In this document: piece after piece, positions 44,620 to 54,000 of the stretch
Layout: the number at the start of each line of letters is the position of its first letter
Position numbering within the stretch: position 1 is the first letter of the stretch
Assembly: GCF_000178995.1 (NCBI RefSeq)
Contig: NZ_ADVZ01000004.1
Span: 310,001 to 374,000 of the forward strand
Source: Afipia sp. 1NLS2
GTDB taxonomy: Bacteria > Pseudomonadota > Alphaproteobacteria > Rhizobiales > Xanthobacteraceae
Direction: 5' to 3'
DNA length: 64,000 bases
Program-made: the position numbers and the translations under genes
The notes under the pieces: generated by a model
Database searches by the model: none
Told to the model about the DNA's origin: nothing
What the model saw: only the letters and a program-made list of their open reading frames with translations

Positions 44620-45654
44620 ATGCGTTCACCCTCCCTCTTGAAGCCGGTTGCCGCCGGGCTCTGCTGCGAAGGCGGAGGCTTTCATATCGATCCGGTCAGG
44701 GCGGTGGAGCGCGCGCTGATTACGCATGGCCATTCCGACCATGCCCGCCCCGGACACCGCGCGGTGCTGGCGACGCAGGAAACGCTCGACATCATGCGGC
44801 TACGCTATGGCGATGATTTCGCCGGTTCGACACAGGCGATTTCCTACGGCGAGGAAATCCGGCTCAACGACGTGACCGTGGCCTTCCATCCCGCCGGGCA
44901 TGTCCTGGGCTCGGCCCAGATCATGGTGACGGATGGACAAACCCGCATTGTCGCATCCGGCGATTATAAAGACGCACCCGACCCGACCTGCGCGCTGTTC
45001 GAGATCGTGCCTTGTGATATTTTCATCACGGAGGCGACCTTCGGCCTGCCGATCTTCCGCCATGGGGAGGCAGAGGGTGAAATCCGCAAGCTGCTGGATT
45101 CGGTCGCCTTGTTTCCGGAGCGCGCACATCTGGTCGGTGCTTATTCGCTCGGCAAGGCACAACGGATCATCGCTCTGTTGCGCAAGGCGGGCTACACCGC
45201 GCCGATCTATCTTCATGGCGCGATGGAAAAGATCACGCGCTATTATGAGAGTCGCGGCATCGCGCTTGGCGAGCTACGGCTGGTGAAAGGCGTGAAGAAG
45301 GCCGATCTTGCCGGCACCATCACGCTGGCGCCGCCATCGGCCATTACCGACATTTGGACGCGCCGTTTCCCGGATCCTGTTGCGGCCTTCGCTTCGGGCT
45401 GGATGCGCACGCGCGCCCGTGCGCGGCAGAAGGGCATCGAACTGCCGCTGGTGATTTCCGATCATGCCGATTGGGAGGGCCTGACCACCACGATTACCGC
45501 GACGGGTGCGGGTGAAGTCTGGGTTACCCACGGGCAGGAAGATGCCCTGGTGCATTGGTGCAAGGCTAAAGGCTTGAAAGCGCGGCCGCTCGATCTCGTC
45601 GGCTACGGCGATGAGGACGAACCTTCGACGATGGGGGAAGGCGAACGGCCATGA
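44620..45654 (+). CDS. Ligase-associated DNA exonuclease (metallo-beta-lactamase fold)
   Basis: A 344-residue MBL/beta-CASP protein. The metal motif is THGHSDHARPGH (about 32-43), then FHPAGHVLGSAQI, the Asp motif SGDYKDAPD, and C-terminal DHADWEGL and THGQEDALVHW. It resembles SNM1/Pso2-type nucleases, which digest DNA 5'-3' and act in cross-link repair. Its stop overlaps the ligase start by 4 bases, so the nuclease and ligase are coupled. Confidence 0.9.
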   Translation: MRSPSLLKPVAAGLCCEGGGFHIDPVRAVERALITHGHSDHARPGHRAVLATQETLDIMRLRYGDDFAGSTQAISYGEEIRLNDVTVAFHPAGHVLGSAQIMVTDGQTRIVASGDYKDAPDPTCALFEIVPCDIFITEATFGLPIFRHGEAEGEIRKLLDSVALFPERAHLVGAYSLGKAQRIIALLRKAGYTAPIYLHGAMEKITRYYESRGIALGELRLVKGVKKADLAGTITLAPPSAITDIWTRRFPDPVAAFASGWMRTRARARQKGIELPLVISDHADWEGLTTTITATGAGEVWVTHGQEDALVHWCKAKGLKARPLDLVGYGDEDEPSTMGEGERP

Positions 45655-47360
45655 ACCGCTTCGCGCATCTGCTCAATCGGCTGGCCTATGAGCCCGGCCG
45701 CAATAACAAGCTGCGGCTGATCGTGAATTATTTCCGCGAGGTCGAAGATCCCGATCGCGGCTATGCGCTTGCGGCGCTCACCGGCGCCTTGTCGTTTCGA
45801 CATGCCAAGCCGGGACTGATCCGCGACCTGATTGCGGCGCGCACCGATCCGGTGCTGTTCGATCTGTCCTACGATTATGTTGGCGACCTGTCGGAAACCG
45901 TCGCGCTGATGTGGCCGATGCCGGAACGCGGCGGCGCCGGTCACAACCAGCCACCACCGACATTGAGTGATGTCGTCACGACCTTTCATACGCTCGGAAA
46001 GACCGAGATCCCCGCCCAACTCGTCCGATGGCTCGACCAGCTCGACGAGACCGGGCGCTGGGCGCTGTTGAAGCTCGTCACCGGAGGATTGCGCATCGGC
46101 ATTTCCGCGCGACTGGCCAAGACCGCCGCGGCCGCGCTCGGCGACAAGGACCCGCATGAGATCGAACTGATCTGGCCCGGCCTCACCCCGCCTTATCTCG
46201 ATCTGTTCGCCTGGCTGGAGGGCCGCGCCGACAAGCCGGTCAATCGCGATCCCGCGCCGTTCCGCCCGGTGATGCTGGCGCATGCGGTGGAGGATGCCGA
46301 TTTTGCCGCTCTCGATCCCACCGACTTTATCGCCGAATGGAAATGGGACGGCATCCGTGTGCAGGCGGTGAGCGGCCGCGACGAGGATGGCGAGATCGTT
46401 ACACGACTTTATTCGCGCAGCGGCGAGGACATCACCAGGAGCTTTCCGGATTTGTTGCCGTCGCTTCGCCTGCCGGGCGCGATCGACGGTGAACTGCTGG
46501 TGTTGCGCGAAGGCCGCGTGCAGAGCTTCAACGTGTTGCAGCAAAGGCTCAACCGCAAAAGCGTGACGCCGAAGTTGATCAAGGACTATCCGATCCATCT
46601 GCGTGCCTACGATCTGTTGGCGGACGACGAAAGCGACCTGCGTGAATTGCCGTTCGCCGAGCGGCGCGAACATCTGGAATCTTTCATCGCGCGGCTGGAC
46701 GACCCGCGCATCGATCTGTCGCCGTGTGTCCCTTTTTCGACATGGCCCGAGCTGACGGCCGCCCGCGCCGATCCATCGAGCGCGGGTGCGGGCGATGATG
46801 CAGATGCGGTGGAGGGCGTGATGTTGAAGCGCCGCGACGCGCTCTATCTGCCGGGCCGCCCCAAAGGCCAATGGTGGAAATGGAAGCGCGACCCGCACAT
46901 CATCGATGCCGTGCTGATGTATGCGCAGCGCGGCCATGGCAAGCGTTCGTCTTATTATTCGGATTACACGTTCGGCGTCTGGACGGAGGGTGAGGAGGGC
47001 GAGCAGCTCGTGCCGGTAGGTAAGGCCTATTTCGGCTTCACCGATGAGGAGTTGATCCAGATCGACCGTTTCGTCCGCCGTAACACCACGGAAAAATTCG
47101 GCCCCGTGCGTCATGTGGTGCACGAGCCGGATAAGGGACTCGTGCTGGAAGTCGCGTTTGAAGGATTGGCGCGCTCACCGCGCCACAAGTCCGGCGTTGC
47201 GATGCGTTTCCCGCGCATCAATCGGCTGCGCTGGGACAAGCCGCCCGGCGAAGCTGACAGGCTGGAGACGCTTGAACGGATGCTTAAACCTGTGCCGGCT
47301 TCGGCTGAAATTGATGCGTGTTACGAAACTAGCGCGATTCGTTTGGATCCCGGTGAATAG
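45651..47360 (+). CDS. Cisplatin-resistance/ligase-associated ATP-dependent DNA ligase
   Basis: A 569-residue ATP-dependent ligase with an N-terminal DNA-binding domain (about 1-200), the nucleotidyltransferase domain with motif I KWDG (Lys231-Gly234), and a C-terminal OB domain ending near RLRWDKPPGEADRLETLERML. EGVMLKRRDALY carries motif IV and WWKWKR motif V. It seals nicks using ATP and works with the helicase, exonuclease and PdeM genes. Its end overlaps the cupin gene on the other strand by 32 bases. Confidence 0.92.
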   Translation: MNRFAHLLNRLAYEPGRNNKLRLIVNYFREVEDPDRGYALAALTGALSFRHAKPGLIRDLIAARTDPVLFDLSYDYVGDLSETVALMWPMPERGGAGHNQPPPTLSDVVTTFHTLGKTEIPAQLVRWLDQLDETGRWALLKLVTGGLRIGISARLAKTAAAALGDKDPHEIELIWPGLTPPYLDLFAWLEGRADKPVNRDPAPFRPVMLAHAVEDADFAALDPTDFIAEWKWDGIRVQAVSGRDEDGEIVTRLYSRSGEDITRSFPDLLPSLRLPGAIDGELLVLREGRVQSFNVLQQRLNRKSVTPKLIKDYPIHLRAYDLLADDESDLRELPFAERREHLESFIARLDDPRIDLSPCVPFSTWPELTAARADPSSAGAGDDADAVEGVMLKRRDALYLPGRPKGQWWKWKRDPHIIDAVLMYAQRGHGKRSSYYSDYTFGVWTEGEEGEQLVPVGKAYFGFTDEELIQIDRFVRRNTTEKFGPVRHVVHEPDKGLVLEVAFEGLARSPRHKSGVAMRFPRINRLRWDKPPGEADRLETLERMLKPVPASAEIDACYETSAIRLDPGE

Positions 47361-47829
47361 GGTCGATCCATAATACAGTCTCTGGTTTCTCGATGGGTTC
47401 GATGTCGAGATTGATTGCAACAGCTTCACCGTCGCTTCGGACCAAAACGCATTCCAGTACTTCGTCGGTGCTGGCGTTGATCTCTTGATGCGGTACGTAA
47501 GGCGGCACAAAAATAAAATCACCCGGATTGGCTTCTGCCGTAAACTGAAGATGTTCGCCCCAACGCATCCGCGCCTTGCCTTTTACGACGTAGATGATGC
47601 TCTCTAAATGGCCGTGGTGATGGGCTCCGGTCTTGGCGTCGGGTTTGATGGTGACGGTGCCAGCCCATAATTTTTGCGCGCCGGCGCGCGCAAAATTAAT
47701 TGCAGCTTTACGGTCCATTCCGGGAGTGGACGGGACGTTCGGGTCGAGCTGATTGCCGGGAATGACCCGCACGCCGTCGTGCTTCCAGCGATCATGGTCG
47801 TGAGAATGGGAATGATCGTGTTCGGACAT
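47329..47829 (-). CDS. Cupin domain protein with His-rich N-terminus
   Basis: A 166-residue cupin. The ATG at 47829 (MSEHDHSHSHDHDRW) is preferred because upstream codons look non-coding. The metal-binding cupin motifs are GAHHHGHLESIIYVVKGKARMRWGE and GDFIFVPPYVPHQEIN. Such small cupins may be dioxygenases, isomerases or sensors. The N-terminal His run could bind metal. It converges with the ligase gene and the ends overlap. Confidence 0.82.
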   Translation of the reverse strand: MSEHDHSHSHDHDRWKHDGVRVIPGNQLDPNVPSTPGMDRKAAINFARAGAQKLWAGTVTIKPDAKTGAHHHGHLESIIYVVKGKARMRWGEHLQFTAEANPGDFIFVPPYVPHQEINASTDEVLECVLVRSDGEAVAINLDIEPIEKPETVLWIDPIHRDPNESR

Positions 47830-47893
47830 GTTTATCCCGCCTTGAATTGTCGCGTAGTGATCTAGCTGACGACATTTTATTCCAAAATAAGCC

Positions 47894-48547
47894 TTAGGTA
47901 GCTTTCTCCTTGTGATGGATATACTCAAACGCCAGCTTAAGGTCGCTGACAAAATGCGCGTATTCGCGAGCCTTGGCGTCTGCATCGGGCAGCCGCAACA
48001 GATAGGACGGATGCACCGTCACCAAAGCCTTGGTATCTTCAGTCAAATCCAGAAAGTGTCCGCGGTTTTTCCCGATCGGTGTGATCTTGCCGAAAACGCA
48101 TTGCGCAGCCGTGGCTCCCATAGCGACCACCAGAGCAGGCTTCACCGCTAGAAGCTCGCGCTCGTACCATTGCCGGCAGGCTCTGATTTCGGATGTGTTC
48201 GGTTTTTGATGCAGACGGACTTTTCCGCGTAGGACGAATTTGAAATGCTTCACTGCATTGGTGATGTAGACCTTGTTGCGCGGAATTTTGGCTTCGTCCA
48301 AACCACGAGCCAGAACCTGACCCGCGGGGCCGACAAATGGCTTGCCGGCCAGGTCTTCCTTGTCGCCGGGCTGTTCGCCGACCAACATGATGGGGGCATG
48401 AGCTGCGCCTTCACCGAACACGGTTTGCGTGGCGTCCTTGTAAAGATGGCAGGCCCGGCAATGCGCGGCTTCCTCGCGTAGATCCGCAAGGCTCTCTGTT
48501 CCAAAAAGGTCGGGGTCGGGGTCGAGGTCGCGGGCAGCGTGGCGCAT
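47894..48547 (-). CDS. UdgX-type uracil-DNA glycosylase
   Basis: A 217-residue family-4-like UDG. The start at 48547 is preferred over 48577 because of the strong GGAGAGAGGA site. Motif A is GEQPGDKED, motif B the VHPSYLLR segment, and Fe-S cysteines are at about C30, C33, C124 and C150. The UdgX-specific insert appears as KVRLHQKP (residues 109-116) rather than the published KRRIH, and its His113 matches the covalently reacting His. UdgX forms a covalent bond with the abasic site after removing uracil. It lies between the ligase group and the mutasome. Confidence 0.85.
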   Translation of the reverse strand: MRHAARDLDPDPDLFGTESLADLREEAAHCRACHLYKDATQTVFGEGAAHAPIMLVGEQPGDKEDLAGKPFVGPAGQVLARGLDEAKIPRNKVYITNAVKHFKFVLRGKVRLHQKPNTSEIRACRQWYERELLAVKPALVVAMGATAAQCVFGKITPIGKNRGHFLDLTEDTKALVTVHPSYLLRLPDADAKAREYAHFVSDLKLAFEYIHHKEKAT

Positions 48548-48613
48548 GGGTCCTCTCTCCGGCTTTCTGAAGTTCAATCAAGAGAGCCGCGGCAAGTTTC
48601 CGCGTCAAAAGTC

Positions 48614-48630
48614 AGAACCTCATTGGTTCT
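48614..48630. promoter_or_regulatory. AGAACC-N5-GGTTCT palindrome between udgX and imuA
   Basis: A perfect 6-base inverted repeat with a 5-base centre in the divergent spacer. It contains GAAC-N7-GTTC, the same half-sites as the alphaproteobacterial LexA box but inverted. It may serve either direction; role uncertain. Confidence 0.4.
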
Positions 48631-48692
48631 GTTGATAAAAATCTGGCTCCGAGACTCTGGTTGACTCGCTGGGGCTGGGCAGGATTATATTA

Positions 48693-48718
48693 GAATATAA
48701 CGTGAACATAACGTGAGC
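48693..48718 (+). promoter_or_regulatory. Tandem LexA-like boxes upstream of imuA
   Basis: The 11-base unit GAAyATAACGT is repeated directly: GAAT-N7-GAAC (48693-48707) and GAAC-N7-GAGC (48704-48718), sharing the middle GAAC. Alphaproteobacterial LexA binds GAAC-N7-GAAC direct repeats. The site is 62-87 bases before the imuA start, in promoter position for an SOS operon. Confidence 0.6.
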
Positions 48719-48779
48719 ATAACGGCTGGTCCGTCGTTAGAGGAAAACGAAGGGCTGCCTCGATCTCTGGGAGCGGCGC

Positions 48780-49592
48780 ATGACCGGCGCGCGTGTGAGT
48801 ACGCTTGCGTCCTTGCGGGACGCTATCCGCCATCTTGAGGCGCAAACCATGCCCCAGCAGATGGCGCGCGTGGCGCTCGGCCATCCCGGTGTGGATGCGA
48901 CGCTGCAGGGCGGCCTGCTGCGCGGCGCGCTGCATGAGGTGTTCGCGACCGAGACCCGGCAGTCGGCTTCTGCGACCGGTTTTGCCGCAGGTCTGGTTCA
49001 GTGTCTGGCGAGCCATCGGCCGATTTTTTGGGTGCAGCAGGATTTCGCGGAAGCCGAAGCCGGTGCCTTGTCGATGAACGGGTTTGCCGAACTGGGTCTT
49101 GATCCGTGCCGTTTGGTGTTGGTGCGGGTGCTAAATGCGGAAACCGCGCTGAAGGTCACCGCCGATGCGCTGGCCTGCGACGCACTCGGTGCGGTGGTGT
49201 GTGAACTGTGGGGCGAAACGAAAACATTCGATCTCACCGCCAGCCGGCGGCTGACACTGGCGGCCCAATCGTCCGGCGTATCCTGCGTGCTGCTTTGTAC
49301 ATCGAGCCAGCCTGTTAGCAGCACGGCGGAGACGCGATGGGTGGTGCGGGCCGCGCGCTCGCTTCCTGGACCGGAATGGAACGCCTGGGGCGAGCCGATG
49401 CTCGATGCAGAACTTGTCCGCAATCGTCATGGGCAGCTAGGCCGATGGATCATGGAGTGGAATTGTGACGAGCGTATCTTCCGTGAACCGGCGACGTATT
49501 CTCAGCCTTTGGTTGCCGCGCCTGCCGACCGACCGCATCAAACGCCGGCTCGCGCAGGAGGATCGATCGCGCGCTTGCGACGGACTGGATGA
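48780..49592 (+). CDS. imuA: Inducible mutagenesis protein ImuA
   Basis: A 270-residue RecA-like protein of the ImuA family (SulA/ImuA type), starting with ATG at 48780 after GGGAGCG. TMPQQMARVALGHPGVDATLQGGLLRGALHEVF near residues 22-55 is the typical opening. ImuA partners ImuB and DnaE2 in SOS-induced error-prone synthesis. It overlaps the next gene by 128 bases, which implies coupled translation. Confidence 0.88.
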   Translation: MTGARVSTLASLRDAIRHLEAQTMPQQMARVALGHPGVDATLQGGLLRGALHEVFATETRQSASATGFAAGLVQCLASHRPIFWVQQDFAEAEAGALSMNGFAELGLDPCRLVLVRVLNAETALKVTADALACDALGAVVCELWGETKTFDLTASRRLTLAAQSSGVSCVLLCTSSQPVSSTAETRWVVRAARSLPGPEWNAWGEPMLDAELVRNRHGQLGRWIMEWNCDERIFREPATYSQPLVAAPADRPHQTPARAGGSIARLRRTG

Positions 49593-51087
49593 CGCGTTTT
49601 TCCGCAGACCTTGGATCATTGCGGACAGGCAGCATAACGCGCTGCAGATCGTCGCCATGAATGATGCGGCGGCGGCCATCGGGCTTGAGATCGGCATGCC
49701 GGTTGCCAATGCACGGGCGATCTGTCCCGACATCGAGGTGTTCGATGCCGATGCAGGAGCGGATGCGCAGGCTCTCGCTCATATCGCGGACTGGTGCGAT
49801 CGCTTCACGCCGCTTGTCGCGCTCGATTCGCCTTACGGACTGTTTCTCGACATCAGCGGGTGCGCGCATCTGTTCGGCGGCGAAGCCAAGATGCTGGCGC
49901 TGGTGTGCGATTCACTGACGCGGCAAGGGTTCGTCGTCAATGCGGCGATTGCCGGAACGTCGGCTTGCGCGCGGGCGCTGACGCGCGCAGTGCGCGGCCG
50001 GATCGTGCCGGAAGGGCAAGAGTCTGCAGCTGTTGAGAACTTGCCTGTGTTCGCGCTCGGCGCGGAGGATGCCATCACACGCGGATTGCGCCGTGCCGGG
50101 CTGAAGACTATTGGCGACGTTGCCTCTCGTGAGCCCCGCGAGATCGCCGCGCGGTTCGGCAAGGCGTTCACGGATGTGTTGCGGGAAGTGCTCGGGCAAT
50201 CCGATGCGCCGATCAGTCCGCGGCGGCTGCCGCCTGACTTCTTGGTCGAGAGGCATTTTGCCGAGCCGGTTGCGACCGAAGATGCGATTTCCGCGACCGT
50301 ATCGGGCTTGGCGCAAAAACTCGTGGTTGCGATGGAGCAGCAAGGCAAGGGCGCCCGTCGGCTGGAGGCCAGTTTCTTTCGTGTCGATGGCGTGGTGCGG
50401 ACCATCGCAGTCGATGCGGGGCAGCCGGTCACGCGTGCCGGCCTGATCGATCGCCTGTTTCGGGAACGGTTTGATGTGCTGGCCGACCCGCTCGATCCGG
50501 GTTTCGGATTCGATCTCATCCGTCTGTCCGCAAGTCGTGTCGAGGCTGTGGTGCAGGAGCAGCGCGATCTCGATGCGCGGACGCAGGACAATGACGAGAT
50601 GGCGGCATTGATCGATCGCCTTGCGGCTCGTCTCGGCGGACAGCGGATCATGATCTACCTGCCGCAGGATACGCACATTCCCGAACGCGCTGCCCGGGCC
50701 ATGCCGGCGCAGGTTTATCTGCCGAAGGCTTTATCCGCGCAATGGCCGCGACGCTGCGAGAGCGAACCCCCGTTGCGGCCATTGCGGATGTTCGAAAGGC
50801 CCGAGGAAATCAAGGTCATAGCGGCGTCCGTTCCGGATGGTCCGCCACCTCGTTTTACATGGCGGCGTGCGACCCATGCGGTCGTGCGGGCGGAAGGGCC
50901 AGAACGCATTGCGATGGAGTGGTGGAAGAACGAGACGTCTGTCCTCACACGCGATTATTTTCGTGTCGAGGACACGGAAGGCCTGCGTTTCTGGATCTAT
51001 CGCGATGGTCTCTACGGAAGCGAGTCTGTCGATGACAAAGGCGAGCGTATCGACCCTAAATGGTACGTCCATGGGGTGTTCGCATGA
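49465..51087 (+). CDS. imuB: ImuB, Y-family DNA polymerase-like mutasome hub
   Basis: A 540-residue Y-family-like protein beginning at GTG 49465, since RRILSLWLPRLPTDRIKRRLA, the family N-terminus, follows directly. The palm and little-finger parts are present (FDADAGADAQALAHIADWCDRFTPLVALDSPYGLFLDISG; SPRRLPPDFLVERHF). ImuB normally lacks full polymerase catalytic residues and acts as a beta-clamp-binding adaptor. It overlaps imuA by 128 bases and dnaE2 by 4 bases (ATGA). Confidence 0.9.
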   Translation: MTSVSSVNRRRILSLWLPRLPTDRIKRRLAQEDRSRACDGLDDAFFRRPWIIADRQHNALQIVAMNDAAAAIGLEIGMPVANARAICPDIEVFDADAGADAQALAHIADWCDRFTPLVALDSPYGLFLDISGCAHLFGGEAKMLALVCDSLTRQGFVVNAAIAGTSACARALTRAVRGRIVPEGQESAAVENLPVFALGAEDAITRGLRRAGLKTIGDVASREPREIAARFGKAFTDVLREVLGQSDAPISPRRLPPDFLVERHFAEPVATEDAISATVSGLAQKLVVAMEQQGKGARRLEASFFRVDGVVRTIAVDAGQPVTRAGLIDRLFRERFDVLADPLDPGFGFDLIRLSASRVEAVVQEQRDLDARTQDNDEMAALIDRLAARLGGQRIMIYLPQDTHIPERAARAMPAQVYLPKALSAQWPRRCESEPPLRPLRMFERPEEIKVIAASVPDGPPPRFTWRRATHAVVRAEGPERIAMEWWKNETSVLTRDYFRVEDTEGLRFWIYRDGLYGSESVDDKGERIDPKWYVHGVFA

Positions 51088-54000
51088 AGGTCACCGATTA
51101 TGCGGAAATCGGCATCACCACCAATTTTTCGTTTCTGCGCGGAGGGTCTCAGCCGCAGGAATATGTGCATCAGGCCAGCGAACACCGGCTACCGGTGATC
51201 GGCATCGCCGACCGCAATACCTTGGCTGGCGTTGTGCGTGCCTATAGCGAGCTTGCAAACCATGAGGTCAAATACAAGCCCAGACTCCTGATCGGTGCGC
51301 GCCTCGTCTTCACCGACGGAACGCCGGACATTCTGGTCTATCCGCGCGACCGCGCCGCCTATGGTCGCCTCTGCCAGTTGCTGTCGCACGGGAAGCTGCA
51401 AGCGGAGAAGGGTGAGTGCCTTCTCACGCTCGATGATCTTCTGGATTTTTCCGAGGGGCAATTGCTGGTTCTGACGTTGCCGCATCGGTTTGAAACGACG
51501 GTTGCGTTGAAGGTGCTCGGCCGGCTGAAGCAAAGCCGCGCCGATGGAGTCTGGCTGGCTGCAAGCCTGCTGTATCGTGGCGACGATAGGCGGCGCCTCT
51601 CCCGTCTGTACCAGATCGCAGCGACGGGACGCGTGCCGCTGCTCGCCACAAACGACGTTCTGTATCATCATCCGGCGCGCCGTCCGCTGCAGGACGTGCT
51701 GACCTGCATCCTCGAAAAGACGACGATCCACGCCATCGGCAAAAAGCTGCAGGCTAATGCCGAGCGACATATGAAGCCCGGCTACGAGATGGTGCGGCTT
51801 TTCCGCGATCTGCCGGAGGCGGTCGCGGAGACCATGAGGTTCGCGGATCGCATCACCTTCGCTCTCGACGAATTGAAATATCAATATCCCGATGAGCCCG
51901 TGCCGCTTGGCAAGACGGCACAAGAACATCTCACGGATCTCGTTAACGCAGGAATCCAGTCTTATTTTCCCAGCGGCATCGACGAAAAATTGCAAGCAAC
52001 CATTGAGAAGGAACTGCGCCTGATCGAGAAACTCGGTTATGCGCATTACTTCCTGACGGTGCATGACATCGTTCAGTATGCCCGCTCGCAGAACGTTCTG
52101 TGCCAGGGGCGCGGGTCGGCGGCGAATTCCGCCGTCTGCTACATGCTCGGCATCACCTCGGTGAATCCCGCCGAAACCGATGTGCTGTTCGAGCGGTTCA
52201 TCTCCGAGAAGCGGTTGGAGCCGCCCGACATCGATGTCGATTTCGAGCATTCCCGCCGCGAAGAGGTGATGCAGTATGTCTACCGGCGTTATGGCCGCCA
52301 TCGCGCGGCGATTGTCGCGACTGTCATTCATTACCGGCCGCGCAGCGCCATTCGGGATGTCGGCAAGGCGCTCGGGCTGACGGAAGACGTCACCGCTGCG
52401 TTGGCCGATACGGTGTGGGGAAGCTGGGGCACGGGCGTCAGCGACATGCAGATCAGGCAGGCAGGCTTCGATCCGCAGAACGGAATGATCCGTCGCGCCG
52501 TCGAGCTTGCCACCGAGCTGATCGAATTTCCACGCCACCTGTCCCAGCATGTCGGCGGCTATGTCCTGACGCAGGATAGTCTCAATACCTACGTGCCGAT
52601 CGGTAATGCCGCGATGGAAGACCGCACCTTCATCGAGTGGGATAAGGACGACATCGATACGTTGAAGATGATGAAGGTCGATGTGCTGGCGCTCGGCATG
52701 TTGACCTGCATCCGCAAGTGCTTCGATCTGGTCGCGGATCATAAAGGGAAGCGCTATCAGCTTTCGGACATCAATGCGGAAAAGGATGATAGCGGCCCGG
52801 TGTTCGACATGCTGTGCCGTGGCGAGTCACTCGGCGTGTTTCAGGTCGAGAGCCGCGCGCAGATGAATATGCTGCCGCGCCTGAAGCCGCGAACCTTCTA
52901 CGATCTTGTTATCGAGGTCGCGATCGTCCGGCCCGGCCCGATCCAGGGCAATATGGTGCATCCGTATCTGAAGCGGCGGCAGATGAAGCCGGAAGAGATC
53001 GAATATCCTTATCCGAAGAGCGGCAACAAGAATGAACTGAAGGACGTGCTGTGCAAGACGCTCGGCGTTCCGCTATTTCAAGAGCAGGCCATGCGCATCG
53101 CCATGGCGGCGGCAGAATTCACGCCCGAGGAAGCCAATGGTTTGCGGCGTGCGATGGCGACGTTCCGCAACGTCGGCACCATGCCGAAATTTGAGAAACG
53201 CATGGTTGGCCGCATGATTAAGCGCGGCTACGATCCCGCATTTGCGCAAAGCTGCTTCGATCAGATCAAGGGTTTCGGCAGCTACGGCTTTCCTGAAAGT
53301 CACGCCGCGGCTTTCGCCCAGCTCGTCTATGTGTCCGCTTGGCTGAAATGTTTCCATCCCGATGCTTTTGCCTGCGGTCTTTTGAACTCGCAGCCGATGG
53401 GATTTTATGCGCCGGCACAGATCGTCGGCGATGCGCGCCAGAACGGCGTCGAGGTCCGTGAGATTGATGTGTCTCACAGCTTTTCACAGAACACTCTGGG
53501 AGAGCGAAGCGGCAAATACCATGTGCTGCACCTCGGCTTCCGGCAGATCGATGGATTCAAATGCGCCGATCCGGATGAGGAGAGGTGGCGCCGGATACAA
53601 GGCAAGACAAAATCGGAGGACTGGGGCGAGGCGATCGTCGCGGCGCGGTTGAGGCAGTCATTCACATCACTGGAGGATTTCGCGCGGGAGACTAAGTTGC
53701 CGAAACGTGCGCTGATCCTCTTGGCTGATGCCGATGCCTTCCGTTCGCTTGGACTGGATCGCCGCAGCGCGCTGTGGGCCATTCGCCGCCTGCCGGACAA
53801 TGTGTCGCTGCCGCTTTTTCAATCGACGGCTGCTCGCGAACAGCCTGACGAAGACAGCGCTCCGTTGCCGCAGATGCCGCTGCCGGAAGAAGTGGTAGCC
53901 GATTATCAGACCATACGGTTGTCCTTGAAGGGGCATCCGATGGAATTCCTTCGCGCGACATTTACGAAGCAGGGGATTGTTTCCTGTGCGGCCATTGCCC

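Noticed and set aside
45603-47123. Long minus-strand open frame (506 codons) opposite the DNA ligase
   Set aside because: It is the antisense reading of a gene with a clear KWDG motif; no recognisable domain.
51189-52742. Minus-strand open frame (517 codons) opposite dnaE2
   Set aside because: Antisense shadow of the PHP and polymerase domains.
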